From positions 26,261,789 to 26,325,788 of the forward strand of contig OZ020585.1 of assembly GCA_963971535.1 (NCBI GenBank): DNA of 64,000 bases, in the 5' to 3' direction. The position numbers and the translations under genes are program-made. This stretch comes from Notolepis coatsorum (taxonomy: Eukaryota > Chordata > Actinopteri > Aulopiformes > Paralepididae). Positions within the stretch are counted from its first letter, which is position 1. Every line of letters starts with the position of its first letter. The notes beneath the pieces were generated by a model. The model worked only from the letters and a program-made list of their open reading frames with translations, made no database searches and was not told the DNA's origin. Positions 10,903 to 23,884 of the stretch are shown here, in pieces.

Positions 10903-11410
10903 AATAACACAGCCTAACCGCCATCACCAATAACACAGCCTAACCGCCACCCATCACCAATAACACAGCCTAACCTCTATCACCAATAACACAGCCTAGC
11001 CACTATCACCAATAACACAGCCTAACCACTATCACCAATAACACAGCCTAACCGCCATCACCAATAACACAGCCTAACCACTATCACCAATAACACAGCC
11101 TAACCGCCATCACCAATAACACAGCCTAACCACTATCACCAATAACACAGCCTAGCCACTATCACCAATAACACAGCCTAACCACTATCACCAATAACAC
11201 AGCCTAACCACTATCACCAATAACACAGCCTAACCACTATCACCAATAACACAGCCTAACCACTATCACCAATAACACAGCCTAACCACTATCACCAATA
11301 ACACAGCCTAGCCACTATCACCAATAACACAGCCTAACCACTATCACCAATAACACAGCCTAACCACTATCACCAATAACACAGCCTAACCTCTATCACC
11401 AATAACACAG
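10903..11410. repeat. Minisatellite, 26-bp unit, right part
   Basis: About 19 units of taaccactatcaccaataac-acagcc, nearly all of the 26-bp type. Variants are ccgccatc, cctctatc and ctagcc. The left part is mostly 21-bp, so the two sides evolved differently, before or after the LINE insertion. Confidence 0.95.
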
Positions 11411-12324
11411 AAACAAAGTCACCATCCGGAAGACTATGTATTTTTTGTTTCCCTCCAACATTATTAATTAATTAATTAATTCCATGTCTATGTAACCAAC
11501 ACGATTACGCGATTACACGATTATCTCCAGAGGGATTGAGCCATTGGAGCTCATGACGTCTCTGTCACCCTGACAATAATGTTGAAATGCCAAGCGTGCT
11601 CCTCACAGATAAGACAGCAATTTAAATAGCAGGCACACTGTCTCCCGGGTAATACACTTGTGTACCGTACACACAATGAGGCATAATGTGTGAGTGACCC
11701 TGGTACAGTGAGCACAACATACAATTTCCCTCAGTGTGTAATGGCATTTGTTTTACTGTAGATGATGTTGGTGTCTGTGGTGGAGGAGGAGGCAATTTCC
11801 GCTCTACATTGTAAAGCAATTTGATTTGTCTAGAAATTCATTCATTCATTCACGACAGTCATATGCCACAACCTTTTATGTGGAATTTTCAATGTACCCA
11901 ATTTATACTTGGCCGAACTCCCAATGGAGCCTAGGCTTTGTAGTTAAAATGTTCATTCTGGTTTCTTCTTGAAAAAAGAAAAGAAAAGAGAAAAAAAAAG
12001 TCATTGTAAGAAAGGTTTATCAAAATGACTATACATTATGCAGAGAGAGGTCAGCTGGGAGCAACTGGGGTAGAATGAAGTGTGCAGAGAAGAGAACAAA
12101 AGAGTACAAGGGAATGTATTGTTGTAATATTACAACGTTTTAGGAAAGCTGCCCAAAACCACCTGAATACCACGCTGCTGCTTCCCTCCTAATGTAAATG
12201 CTCTGGAAGAAAAGAAAATAACTGGAAGACTTCAATCAGAGTGCAGACCTCCACGAGGAACCAAGAATCTCTCCACTTTGCCATTACTGTCACATTCTAC
12301 TGGATTGATGACAGAAACAAGATA
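11411..12324. other. Unique spacer
   Basis: Short (ATTA)n near 11464 and (ATTC)n near 11838. A small palindrome ttgttgtaatattacaac lies at about 12120. There is no gene. Confidence 0.45.
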
Positions 12325-13965
12325 GGAGGTGTAGTCTGACGTCACTTTGGACCGCCCGCGAGGTCTACCTGTATAGGTATTATCATTGGGAAAATGGATT
12401 ATCGGCTATTGTAACAATGCACTCATGCACATTGGAAAGCTTTCCATTTTTGCGCAAAATGAGTTCCCTTCTATCACTAACATTATTGTCTAAGAATTTT
12501 TGGTTGAGATCAAATTCGACAATTGTTTTTTACAATTAATTGCGAATATTTTCATGTTGAGCTATAGATTGTGGCTGAATACGCACAGAAAGGTACACCA
12601 TGCAAATGTTCATGCTTTATGTAGACACTTGAATGTGTCTGATAACGACTCTCAGATATTTAATATAGACATTGGAATGTGTTCGATAAGACTTTCAGAT
12701 ACGTTCCCTTAGGAGGACGAACACTAGTGGGCGCTGTGGGACAGTCAGGCTGGTGGTCAGAAGAACGGCGGCAGGTGTGCTGCAGGACACAAAGAAGAGA
12801 GGTACACAGCCCTTCCGGCTATGACAACGAACGTGGGAGGACGCGTGCGAGATAGCTCTGCCTGAACAATGAGCCCCAGGCTAATAACGTGACCTAGTAA
12901 GTAGATGTGTTATGTGTGTTATAAGAACAAGTATAGTATCGAGACGACGTGCTAACGAAGAGGACGGTCAACCGACAATCGTGGGAAGACGACGGAGAAT
13001 TTGCGTGTTAGCAGTTAGGTCGGGAGCTATTTTATAGCCACACCGGCTATTAGGTAATTCAAGTGTTTTGAGTTAGCCACTTAGCTTAGCTCGTCGCTCC
13101 AAGCCTGCTACAAGAGGAAGAAGGACTCTTTGCCCAAGACCTGTGCTGGACATCTTGTGTATTCGGCCAGACTGAGACCACCTGCCGGGGTGTATCAGTT
13201 GACGGTCTACAGAGACCACGTTTTCGTCGAATAAGCACAGGCATTATGGAATATGCGTGCTAAAGCCAGCCACGGCTAAAGATATAGACTGCTAATGTGA
13301 CTCAGACATTTGTGTATGCGAGCCTCTAGTGCTGTGGCTGTAGACTTTGATATACGAGCGTGGTCGCTACAGGTGCACCCCGTGCTTTCAGTACCGCTGG
13401 ATTAAGCTCTCTTTTATTTGTTTATGCTTGCAGCTGAGTGAAGGGGCCATAGCGCTTGGGGCCACTATGTTCACTAGCCACGACACGGCGCTACAACGGG
13501 GGTTTGTACATATACTAATGGTGTTTAGCAGTTCATTGCTATAGTATTGCTGGTTTAGAGTGAATGTTGTCAGTTTATGGCTACTAATTGCCGCCTTAGA
13601 GCGAAGGGTATCGTGTTGGTGCGATTGTCTTGCCACATTAGAGTGGAGTTCAACATTCTGGTATTGGCTTGCCGCCTTAGAGCAAAGGTCGCCAGTAAAT
13701 AGAAAAGATCCAACATGCCTCCTGTTGTACTCTGCGTATGAACAGTAAATGGAGAGGTGATAATTGGATTCAACGTGTCGTGTGTGTGATTCAGTGAAGT
13801 ACTACTGTAATTGTCTAACCTTTCATAACCTGTCTTCTAAGGGGAACGGGGTGTATACTAATTGCAGGTCCTCAACAGGGAAAAGGTATGGTACTGCTTT
13901 GGGGAAACTGTATTTAACCATTACTTCCACCGGATGTGTGCGGTGTGTAACATACTAGGGCAGTG

Positions 13966-14516
13966 GTCACCAACCTTTTTAAGCCCAAGATCACTTTTTT
14001 TTTTTGGTGAAGGCAAGATCTACCTATTGAAGCGTTGAGAGAAAAAGACAGCCAAGATTGTACTTTAAACTAAATTACTTTTATTTGCCTGTATTCTAAT
14101 TACATGCAATGCTTTGGTCCAACATTAAAACGTCAAAGTAGAACTATTATGTACTTTCTCAGTTAGTGCTAAGTGCAGTCATCTTATGCAGCATCACTTT
14201 TCACATCAAAAGTAGAACTGTAATGTGGACTTTCTCATATTATTAACATTGACAAACATATTTACAATTAGCATTTTATAAAGTAGAACTGTAATGTGTA
14301 CTTTCTCAGTCAGTGCTAAGTGCAGTCAGTGCTAAGTGCAGCATCACTTTTCACATCAGAACAAAAGTAGAACTGTAATGTGGACTTTCTCATATTATTA
14401 ACATTGACAAACATATTTACAATTAGCATTTTATAAAGTAGAACTGTAATGTATACTTTCTCAGTCAGTGCTAAGTGCAGCATCACTTTTCACATCAAAA
14501 CAAAAGTAGAACTGTA
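13966..14516. mobile_element. hAT-like element, left end clear, internally duplicated
   Basis: Starts cagtggtcaccaaccttttt, a typical hAT MITE terminus. The octamer tactaggg before it resembles aactaggg after 14516, a possible 7-of-8 target duplication, but the expected right inverted repeat is absent. Inside, a unit of about 175 bp (agtagaactgtaatgtg ... gcatcacttttcacatca) is repeated two to three times. Confidence 0.55.
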
Positions 14517-14560
14517 ACTAGGGGAAGTGCAAGTGATTAGGGAATTAATGAGTACTGCCC

Positions 14561-14834
14561 TTAACACTTTGATTGCCACACAGTATGCCCATCCTTATAC
14601 CCAGTCTGCCACCGCTATAAGCCTATGGAGATGTTTACCTTCTTTGCAGGGCTATAACTTTTTAAATATTATAGCTATATTATTGACATTACTATGGCCC
14701 ATTCAACATCGGGTATCTATCGTTCCGGATGTGGGAATGTTATATTTTTTCATGCATACATTGTTGTGTTAATACCGTCGAGAATATAAGTATGTTTTTA
14801 AGCTTTTCTGCTGTAATTCCAAAAACGCGAGTTA

Positions 14835-14894
<60 letters not shown>

Positions 14895-15548
14895 GCGTTT
14901 CTTTCCTATACACGCTATTTAAAAAAATTCAAATGTATATGATCGGTATACATTATGCTTCATCATGCGTGAAGGAAAGGGGGGGGGGTCGTTTATAATT
15001 CCTTGATCGTCAGTAACGGCTTTATTTAGTATGGGTTGATACGTTGATCAGATTGATTGCAAACAAAGAAATGGACAATCAAGCTGAAAATAACATTATA
15101 TTCCTCTTACCGTTCGCCGATGAGACTGGAGGAAAAATATTCCAATTATTTGACGTCGATCTGCTACATCCATTTCCCGTTTGTATGATGCAATAAACGC
15201 CGAAATCATATAGAATATTGCGTTTCGAAAGCGATCCCAATGCACTCGATTGTGTCTCTTGATCCACGTAACAAGATATCACTGCCGGAGGGATTTCCTC
15301 GATGCACCAGCGCCACTTCCGGTTTGGTGTGGAGTGTAACTCGCCCGATCATCCACCAGGCGGCGGTATTGAGGCGTTGCAATATCAGACAGGGTGCCGC
15401 TGCAGTCCCGGAGGGAGGCTGGATGAATTATGAATGCCATGGCGAATTTTTTTTATATTGATCCCAACAACGAATTATCACGTTGTTGGCGTTCAACGCA
15501 TTGGCGGGCAATAACGAATTATGACGTTGTTGGCGACCAATGTGTTAA
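14561..15548. mobile_element. piggyBac-like non-autonomous element
   Basis: TTAA at 14561 and 15545 bracket ends cactttgattgcca and (reverse) cacattggtcgcca, matching the piggyBac pattern TTAA-C(C/A)C-TTTG-TGCC. Subterminal direct repeats gaattat-acgttgttggcg occur at about 15473 and 15518. No transposase remains. It contains (TAG)n at 14833-14894. Removing it rejoins ...agtactgccc-TTAA-gagccg. Confidence 0.7.
14833..14894. repeat. (TAG)n microsatellite
   Basis: About 20 TAG units inside the piggyBac-like element. Confidence 0.95.
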
Positions 15549-15904
15549 GAGCCGGGGAGGACTATTAGGAGTCCTAGGTTGGTAAACCCTAAGGCCCTAT
15601 ACACCGTGACCGCACTTGTATACAGTACCTTAAGCCTAGTATCCCAACACTGCACTTAGGGGCCCAGCTGGACTTAGCTCTGCCAGGTTCCTGCTATCCA
15701 GTGCTAGTAGAATATCACCCTCACTACGTAGGGATAATCCACCCTTCTACATTTATCTGTTTTAAACGAGACGATTTAGAAATGGGCAATGGGGAAATAC
15801 GTTGCAATTTTGCGAGGTGGACCGGCCGGAAACAGCAATGACGTAACCACTACACCTCCCTATAGTGTCAGTCTCAACAGACCCAGGCTATAAATCCATA
15901 TGGT

Positions 15905-16115
15905 GGCACGAGAGGAGAGTTCACAGGTTCAACAAAATCAACAGGTTTCTCATGGTCATGAATATCCACAGTAAATGTTGTGACTATATCAGGATAGGAG
16001 ATGCGCTCATTTGATAATTGGAGGTTTGGCCTGATGGTGGTGCTAGAGGAAAGGTCACCAAGATCAACACGTGTTTTTTCCTCTAGGGGTCACGAATATT
16101 CACAGCAATTGTTTT
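15905..16115. repeat. Degenerate tandem of a dispersed teleost repeat
   Basis: Two diverged copies of about 100 bp share gtgg(c/t)-cgagag-gaaagttca, aaaatcaacag, tcatggtcatgaatatccaca / ggggtcacgaatattcacag. A third copy lies at 18180-18300. The phrase ggggtcatgaatgt belongs to a repeat I recognise from teleosts but cannot name. Confidence 0.55.
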
Positions 16116-16237
16116 TCTTTTGTGTCTGTATGACTAACGAGTAAGCAGATATGTTAATTTCAAGATTCAAGATTATTTTATTTGAATAAATATTATTATT
16201 ATTTATATTTTTTTATTTGAATAAATAAAAAAATTAA

Positions 16238-16263
16238 ATGTCCAAGAAATGTTTCTTGGACAT
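16238..16263. repeat. Perfect short palindrome
   Basis: 12-bp arms atgtccaagaaa and tttcttggacat around tg. It lies beside two imperfect ttatttgaataaat copies (about 16175-16225). Confidence 0.85.
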
Positions 16264-16364
16264 AGAAATAAGAAGCACAGAAATGTTGTGTGAAGTAACG
16301 TTAACTAACTCATTATGGCTGGCTGCTGAATGTCTTCAGCCAATCACAATGCTAGTTTGAATGA

Positions 16365-16445
16365 AGAAAAGCTCTACAGCACCAATCTCAAGTCCCACCC
16401 TCTTATCTTGATCCTCCAATCACAACTTTTGCTGGAAGCATAAAC
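16365..16445 (-). repeat. Dispersed repeat, reverse copy
   Basis: The reverse complement reads agttgtgattggaggatcaa-gataagaggg. Forward relatives are at 51590-51660 and 52650-52715 (caacagttgtgattggagg...aaaagaggg). Family unknown. Confidence 0.6.
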
Positions 16446-16484
16446 TGCTAATATGGACAGGAACAATTCCATGAAAACCACAAA

Positions 16485-17058
16485 ATGGGTGCACTAGAGG
16501 AAACAAGGGCTTCCAAATGGGTGCACTAGACTAGAGGAAACAAGGGCTTCCAAATGGGTGCACTAGACTAGAGGAAACAAGGGCTTCCAAATGGGTGCAC
16601 TAGACTAGAGGAAACAAGGGCTTCCAAATGGGTGCACTCAAGGAAACAAAGGCTTTCAAATGGGTGCACTAGAGCAAACAAGGGCTTCCAAATGGTGCAC
16701 TCAAGGAAACAAGGGCTTCCAAATGGGTGCACTCAAGGAAACAAGGGCTTCCAAATGGGTGCACTCAAGGAAACAAGGGCTTCCAAAAGGGTGCACTAGA
16801 GCAAACAAGGGCTTCCAAATGGGTGCACTAGGGCAAACAAGGGCTTCCAAATGGGTGCACTAGAGCAAACAAGGGCTTTCAAATGGGTGCACTAGAGAAA
16901 ACAAGGGCTTCCAAATGGGTGCACTCAAGGAAACAAGGGCTTCCAAATGGGTGCACTCAAGGCAACAAGGGCTCCCAAATGGGTGCACTAGAGGAAACAA
17001 GGGCTTCCAAATGGGTGCACTAGAGGAAACAAGGGCTTCCAAATGGGTGCACTAGAGA
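16485..17058. repeat. Minisatellite, 32/37-bp unit
   Basis: About 17 units of aaatgggtgcactcaaggaa-acaagggcttcc. The left units have a 5-bp insertion (actagactagagg). It is broken at 17058 by a hAT element; one more unit follows at 18105-18145. Confidence 0.95.
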
Positions 17059-17368
17059 AAACAATGGTCGAGTCTGAGTCGAGTCTCGACTCCCCAGTGT
17101 TCAAGTCCGAGTCACCAAAGAAGAGCGCGAGTCGAGTCCGAGTCGAGTCCCCATTACCCTAGTCCGAGTCTGAGTCATCAAGGTTGAGTCCACTCCACTC
17201 TGGCAGTCAAAGAGCTGACATACAAATAAAAAAAGGTCTACATTAAACATAAATGACACAGCGGTCACCATTTCAAATGGAGTTTATTTACTTTGGGACA
17301 CAATAGCCAAACAAATGCACTAGCCATCAATATATTATGCCAAATGATTAGGGCCTATTACACAAAAA

Positions 17369-17978
<610 letters not shown>

Positions 17979-18179
17979 CAAAAAATTTAAAAAATAAATA
18001 ATCGGAAGGTCTGCACCTTCCGAGTCCGAATGCAGTCAGTGCTCAAGTCCAAGCCGAGTCATGAGTCCTGAAAATCAGTCCTGGACTTGAGTACTACAAC
18101 ACTGACTAGAGGAAACAAGGGCTTACAAATGGGTGCACTCATCTATACGACTCCTGGGCAGCTAGTCATCGGCCGGGTG

Positions 18180-18300
18180 GAGTTTGCATTCGATTGCTCT
18201 AGAGTCTAGAAGAAAGGCCTTGAAAAGGTCTCAGAAAATCAACAGGGATTTCCCCCTTGGGGTCATGAATGTGCACACCCGCCTGTTGGAGGTAATGAGA
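18180..18300. repeat. Third copy of the degenerate teleost repeat
   Basis: Shares ctagaagaaagg, aaaatcaacaggg and ggggtcatgaatgtgcaca with 15905-16115. Confidence 0.5.
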
Positions 18301-18834
18301 AATTGAAGGGCACCCCATCAATGGAATTTCACAGTCGGATACTTGTAATTGGGTTTGCCAACTTGGACATATTCCTTGGGTTTTATTTTTATTAAATTTT
18401 TATGAAAAATATGGAACCTCACTTTGTTTTCTCGTATTTAGAATGACCTTCAAGTCAGCCAGCCGTTTTAGAATAGCGTTTTCTTTTTTCTGCTGTGTGC
18501 CAGCAGATAATAGGGATTTCATTCTGGAGCGCATGCTCAAATAATTCTTCCCGGTCTCGGTTTACTTTTTCCATTGAGAGGAAAGCAGAGTCTGTCCATA
18601 ATGTGGAACAGTTATTATTATCCTGTGGTCATTGTGAAAAGGCTATTACCTCACGTAGGATGCATTTCCTCCCCGGTGCGACTTACAGTAGATGGCAGGG
18701 ACACGTCCCAGGCGGGCATCCGTCCACCCCCTGCTCAACCCCAGAGTTGTATTTAGATCAGAATAGTTCAGCAGTGAGATCTAAACACTGTTTCATTCCC
18801 TTTTTATAAAACATTTTCTTTTTAATAAAACAGA
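18301..18834. other. Unique spacer
   Basis: A 104-codon frame at 18495-18809 has no recognised domain. No gene is supported. Confidence 0.4.
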
Positions 18835-19189
18835 TTAAGGGGAGACCACCCTAGTAGATAGGAAGAAAAATAATAAAGTATGAAATTATTTGCAAACATC
18901 GAATTTTTTTAGAATAGTAAAAAAAAAGAAAGAAAAATATTACAAATGTTTTGGTCGCAGAATTGTATTACCCAAAAAGGGGCGTGGTCTATTAAAAATG
19001 GACCATTTTGCATGTTACCCCGAGCAAAATTGTGCAAAAATAGATGATATAGATATTTTCTCGTAGTTTTTCATGTTACTACATTAAAAAACTAACTTTA
19101 GTTTTGAGGAGGGCTTTATTTGAAAAAATTCAAATTGTAAACCCAGATTTGTTTTGGCAGTCTGAGAGCTGTATGTTGAGTTGTTTTTT

Positions 19190-19515
19190 TGTGGAGGACA
19201 TCTTCGGTTTTGCAGGATTTTTGGAGAAGGCATGGCACCTGAGACAAAACACACTGTATCCTATATAATTGTATTTGAATTCACCTTGTTTTTCTGTTTA
19301 TTTACATTGAGTACAGCTTGTGTTATATTACGTTTTATTGTATTTTCTTGTATTTTCTTTATGGCCATCTTGGTCTATGTCATTTGTTAAGTAATTGGTA
19401 AAGTATATTATTATATACTTATTGTTATGTGTCTTGTAAGCCCATATGGGCTGGGCATACATCTGTATGTAAGACACGAAAATAAAAAATATCAAATCAA
19501 ATCAAATCAAAAAAT
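19190..19515 (+). mobile_element. LINE 3' end with (AAATC)n tail
   Basis: Ends taagcccatatgggctgggc ... gacacgaaaataaaaaatat followed by caaatcaaatcaaatca, a 3' tail with short tandem repeats. The upstream frame is only 69 codons (19181-19390) and hydrophobic, with no RT motif. The left limit is uncertain. Confidence 0.5.
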
Positions 19516-20193
19516 GTTGATATGCCACCTGAACAGGGATTTATGACCTTTTATGACCCCCTAGTCATAAAATCTTTTATTTTCGCCATGACTTTTGGTA
19601 TAAAATGTACTATAAATCTGGATGAATGATATATAAAAAAAATCCTCTTACAAAAAGTTGTGGTATATGGATAGGAGGAAACGTGGCCAGTTTGGTGTGT
19701 GGAGATACTAGAGAAATTGAGATTTATTTGTAATTATGTGTAATAAAAAATCTCATTTTGAGAAAATTTTTATGTTTATATATGCAAAATAGGCATTACC
19801 TCATTAAATATGCACTAATTAGCATATGACATTTGGGTATAAATACCAACATTGGATGATGCCAGATTTTTTTTTAAATGTTTCATTATGTTGACACATA
19901 ACACGGTGAACTTTGTAAAAGGGGGATTGTGGATATGTCTTTTTATCATCTATAAATCAGGAAATGCTGTCTACAGTCATAAAAAATCAAATCAAGACAA
20001 CCTAAACACATGCCTGATAACTGAATAATAATAATAATGATGTTATTGAACTGAACAGAACTACAAACAGGCTACAAACAGTGTAGTAACAGTGTAGTAC
20101 AGTGTAGTACCCCCTAATAGGCAACAACATATTTGAATAGACAAACTTTCCCAGTTTGTTATGTACATATAATCTAAGAAAAAATATATTGCA

Positions 20194-20606
20194 GGGCGGT
20201 CAGGTGGCGTAGCGGAGATTGCGCTCGTCACCAACGCAGGAGATGCTGGGTTCGAGCCCAGCTCTCGGCGTTGCTACCAGCTTGGCTGGTCGTTCATACT
20301 AATACAATTGGCAGTATTAGGGGGTGGGAAGCTGGTGGGTGGGAATCTGGCGTTGTGGACAGCGACGCCTACAGGTCAGGTCTCGGCACTTGCTCAGCGG
20401 GGGCAGGACTTGGTGGAGATAGCGTGCCCTCCCACGCTTTACACTTCACCAAATGAGAGTCCTCGCTGCCAAGTGAAAAGACGTCACTGGCTGTCGCCGC
20501 ACGTATCGTAGGAAGCGTGCGATCGACTCGGGACGCCCTTGTACCGACTCGTAGGAGAACATGCAAACAACAACCAGGTAGGGGAGGGGGGGGAATTGGC
20601 ACAACG
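20194..20606 (+). mobile_element. tRNA-derived SINE, family C, copy 1
   Basis: The head gggcggtcaggtggcgtagc has an A-box-like ggtggcgtagcgg, and gggttcgagccc serves as B box. The body includes attagggggtgggaagc and a pyrimidine/purine-rich 3' part ending aattggcac. Two reverse copies (24355-24843, 56478-56942) share this order. The 3' A-tail seen in the others is missing here. Confidence 0.85.
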
Positions 20607-20844
20607 ACAACATTTCTGAATTGTATGTTTATATATGCAAATGAGGCACTTCCCCATTAAATATGTGCACATTTATGGATGCAATAAGGCAAAATGAAGT
20701 AAAATAAACAACTAAATGTGTGTTATTGACGTTTTATTGTCACTAGTTTCATAGAAGACATGTTTAGGAAGCAAAATATAACAACATCTCAAAATCAACC
20801 AAAAAAAGTACATTTGCCTATTCACCTGGGGTGTCTCGCCTTAA

Positions 20845-21409
20845 TCAGGGTGACCTCCATACAAACAGCCAGTGAGTAGTACCAAACGTTTGGATAAAAA
20901 AGAGCTGACTGTTTATGTGGCATTTATGACAATGCCACATCAACACGATTGGCACAAACAGCTTGGTTTACACCTTTAATGTCTCCTGGCCGTAAACCTT
21001 CACCTTCCAACCACGGTGCTAAAGGGCCGAGGCTCATGATTTAGATGAATCAGAGGCAAAGTGCTGAAGGTCTCCTTTCTGCTGGGCCCGTGCCATAGGA
21101 GAGCCTGCTGACTCAGGACTCTTGAATGTACAGTACAAACAGTCATTTAGGAGGCTCATCAAAAAGCCTCGGTGGAGATGCAGGGTCGGAGATGGACGTC
21201 CAGCACTCGTCCAAGAGATGGACACACTGCTGTGTGTACACAGTGTTGTTGTATATGACAACATTTACTGTTTAGTGAAACACGGAGAAGACACTATGGA
21301 AGGCTTCAGGCTTCAATACATTTGACTAGGCCAAAGTAATGCCTGCTATGAAAACTAATTTAGAAAAACGCCTATCAAGCAGTCTTGACCAAGGAACTAG
21401 AAACTGAAA
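20845..21409. other. Unique sequence, possible regulatory island
   Basis: Frames at 21034-21264 (minus) and 21122-21325 (plus) overlap each other and lack domains. No repeat is recognised. Confidence 0.4.
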
Positions 21410-21870
21410 GATACCTATTGTTGCTACTAGCCTGAGCAGTGAACTCTGTAGATACCTATTGTTGCTACTAGCCTGATCAGTGAACTCTGTAGATACCTAT
21501 TGTTGCTACTAGCCTGATCAGTGAATTCTGTAGATACTCATTTTTGCTATTTACCTGAGCAGTGAATTCTGTAGATACTGTACCTATTGTTGCTACTAGC
21601 CTGATCAGTGAACTCTGTAGATACCTATTGTTGCTACTAGCCTGATCAGTGAATTCTGTAGATACTCATTTTTGCTATTTACCTGAGCAGTGAATTCTGT
21701 AGATACTGTACCTATTGTTGCTACTAGCCTGATCAGTGAACTCTGTAGATACTTATTGTTGCTATTTGCCTGATCAGTGAATTATGTAGATACTTATTGT
21801 ATAGCCTGATCAGTAAACTGTGTAAAGATACCCATTGTTGCTACTAGCCTGATCAGTAAACTATGTGAGG
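21410..21870. repeat. Minisatellite, 41-bp unit with 128-bp higher-order repeat
   Basis: The unit gatacctattgttgctacta-gcctgatcagtgaactctgta recurs. A diverged monomer (catttttgctatttacctgag) recurs exactly 128 bp apart (gtgaattctg at 21521 and 21649), showing that blocks of three monomers were duplicated together. The right units are more degenerate. Confidence 0.9.
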
Positions 21871-22333
21871 TAATGATTCCACAATAGCTGCAACTGTATA
21901 CGCACAACTGTATCACACGCACTTACCCTCACATTAAACACTTGACCTCCGAACCCAATTCCAGCCTTCTAGGGCAAAAATTGTGGCCGCTAGAGGGTGG
22001 GGACAAACAAAAGGCAAATCAAAACAAGGCATATCAATATATATATCAAGGGGTGGTGACATGTAATTGGAAATGTCTAACATGTCTGTTTTTCTACACA
22101 TGACCAAACACACCAATCTCCACTGTCGATTGTCAGAGGATAAGAAATAGTGCTGTGGTGACACAACGTGTCTTAATGGAAAGGCGAGCCTCTGCAGTTG
22201 TAGCAATCATACTTAGTCAATTGTTATGGGGATGCATGACTGAAACGATACAGGCGGCGACACAGAAAACATTTGAAAATTGTTTTATCAAATCTGCTCC
22301 ACCATTATACTTCTCGGGTAAGATTTTCCACAG

Positions 22334-22560
<227 letters not shown>

Positions 22561-22688
22561 TTTGTTTGTATGTGCACATCGTGCATACGTGTGTCTTACC
22601 ACGTTATTACTCAGTCAGTCGGTGGGCTTTGGTTCACACATCCATCATCGTCAGATGCATCATCACCTTGAGGGGGAAAAGCATCACG

Positions 22689-22708
22689 GGGGGGGGGGGG
22701 GGGGGGGC
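22689..22708. repeat. Poly-G run
   Basis: About 20 G with one following C interruption. Confidence 0.9.
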
Positions 22709-22835
22709 GGGAGGCAACATTCAGCCAAGTAATCATCACCGTGCTCAAAGTCGCTTGTGCTTGTGTTTCCCCCCTAAACCACATAACAGGGAGCAGCGAG
22801 GCAAATTCAGCACATTGTTGCTCTTCGGCTGCTAA

Positions 22836-23263
22836 CTAGGCGTCATCCATCAAAGCCCCAGTGTTGACCCAGTCTGCGACGAGGCTGCCTGCTGGGGGTA
22901 GGAGTGACGGAACACGGTGGATGAAAAATACATGTGGGGGTTGTGTGTGTGGTTCATGGTTCCTCATAGCCCCCGGGGATGGGTTGAAGATGACAGCCAA
23001 CCCCCCCCCCCCCCCCAGACACCCAGACACCCAGGCAATCCAACAACTGGCTCCCAGGCCGCTGGAGCCCGGGGTCCGAATGATTGAAACACACTGGGGG
23101 CGGTCGACTGTTTCCCTCTACGATGCACAGCCACACGAGAGAGAGTGGATGGAACAAGTGGTAAACATTCTAATGTGGAGTGACGAGGGGATTCTCGTTT
23201 GTGTGGGTTTGTATGCGAGTGAGAAGCCCTTGCGATTACGGCGGGCTAAATCACATCAAACAC
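22836..23263. promoter_or_regulatory. Candidate regulatory or unique island
   Basis: Balanced composition, low repeat. It is interrupted by a poly-C run (about 22999-23017). Opposed open frames of 154 (+), 67 and 64 codons (-) have no recognisable domain; homopolymers keep them open. The CNE interpretation is tentative. Confidence 0.25.
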
Positions 23264-23335
23264 CAGCAACAACAACAACAACAACAACAACAAATGTTTT
23301 ATCAGTAGGTTCAATCGCTGCATAACACGCTCACA

Positions 23336-23370
<35 letters not shown>
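23264..23370. repeat. (ACA)n and (AC)n microsatellites
   Basis: Ten ACA units at about 23264-23293 and 17 AC units at about 23336-23370, separated by 40 bp of unique sequence. Confidence 0.9.
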
Positions 23371-23375
<5 letters not shown>

Positions 23376-23399
23376 TCAAGCCGTCTCTGTAAAGAACAC

Positions 23400-23880
23400 A
23401 TGTTGAGTAGCAGTAAATGAGATCAGAGAGGGTTGATCAGCTGGGAGAGGCATTATCCCAGAAGCAAGCAGGGGTAGAGATGCCAGTAATAAAGACACGG
23501 TATTACATTAGCTCTAGATTTGATTTGTCAGATAGACTAGGATGTTTCCTCCCGGACAGTGGCACTGTGTCACACGCTTGGTTAATTGACAGTGTGCAGA
23601 CCCCGGCGCTGCGGTGCGGGGGATATAGTATGTTAAACACAGTCCATCTGCAGGGGACAGTCGTCATATCAATTCCCCTCCATTGGATGAGACACGTTCG
23701 GTATGTCGGACTTGGATGTAAACCAGTACCCTTAGGTTTCAGATTGCATTATTGCTCATCTCAATGCACACAGTTATTCTGTTGCGTCTGAATCTGGCAG
23801 GTGAGTTGGCCATAGATTCCGTTGATTCTGTACAGGGATGCATTTCGTGATATTGAAATACATGGAAATGGGCGGGTAGA
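23400..23880. other. Unique sequence, no gene supported
   Basis: Contains a 124-codon frame (23417-23791) that begins MRSERVDQLG. I see no domain, signal peptide or splice context. It may be unique host DNA with regulatory function. Confidence 0.35.
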
Positions 23881-23884
23881 TGAT

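Larger units (their letters stand above)
12325..15859. mobile_element. Possible DNA transposon with degenerate TIRs, composite
   Basis: ggaggtgtagt at 12325-12335 is the exact reverse complement of actacacctcc at 15849-15859. Further inward both ends carry acgtca (12338; 15837) and a ggacc-gcc / ggcc-ggtcc block. TA lies just outside both ends. Without the nested hAT and piggyBac-like elements about 2 kb remain. That part is CpG-rich, holds three degenerate 45-60-bp repeats (gccgccttagagc at about 13590-13690) and has no transposase frame. The family is unknown. Chance pairing of 11 bp over 3.5 kb is possible, so confidence is low. Confidence 0.35.
18835..20844. mobile_element. TTAA-flanked DNA transposon (Kolobok/piggyBac-like)
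   Basis: TTAA at 18835 and 20841. The ends ggggagaccaccctag and (reverse) ggcgagacaccccagg form an imperfect inverted repeat. An internal segment atgtttatatatgcaaa(a/t)...cattaaatatg appears twice (about 19767 and 20623). Without the nested LINE tail and SINE it is about 1.2 kb, AT-rich and non-coding. The TTAA target fits Kolobok or piggyBac; I favour Kolobok because the ends lack the ccctttg motif. Confidence 0.6.

Noticed and set aside
10185-11410. CRISPR-like array
   Set aside because: Units are contiguous 21/26-bp tandem repeats without unique spacers, and the context is a vertebrate genome.
23417-23791. 124-codon plus-strand frame as a gene
   Set aside because: No recognisable domain and no exon signals; a unique-sequence chance frame is the simpler reading.
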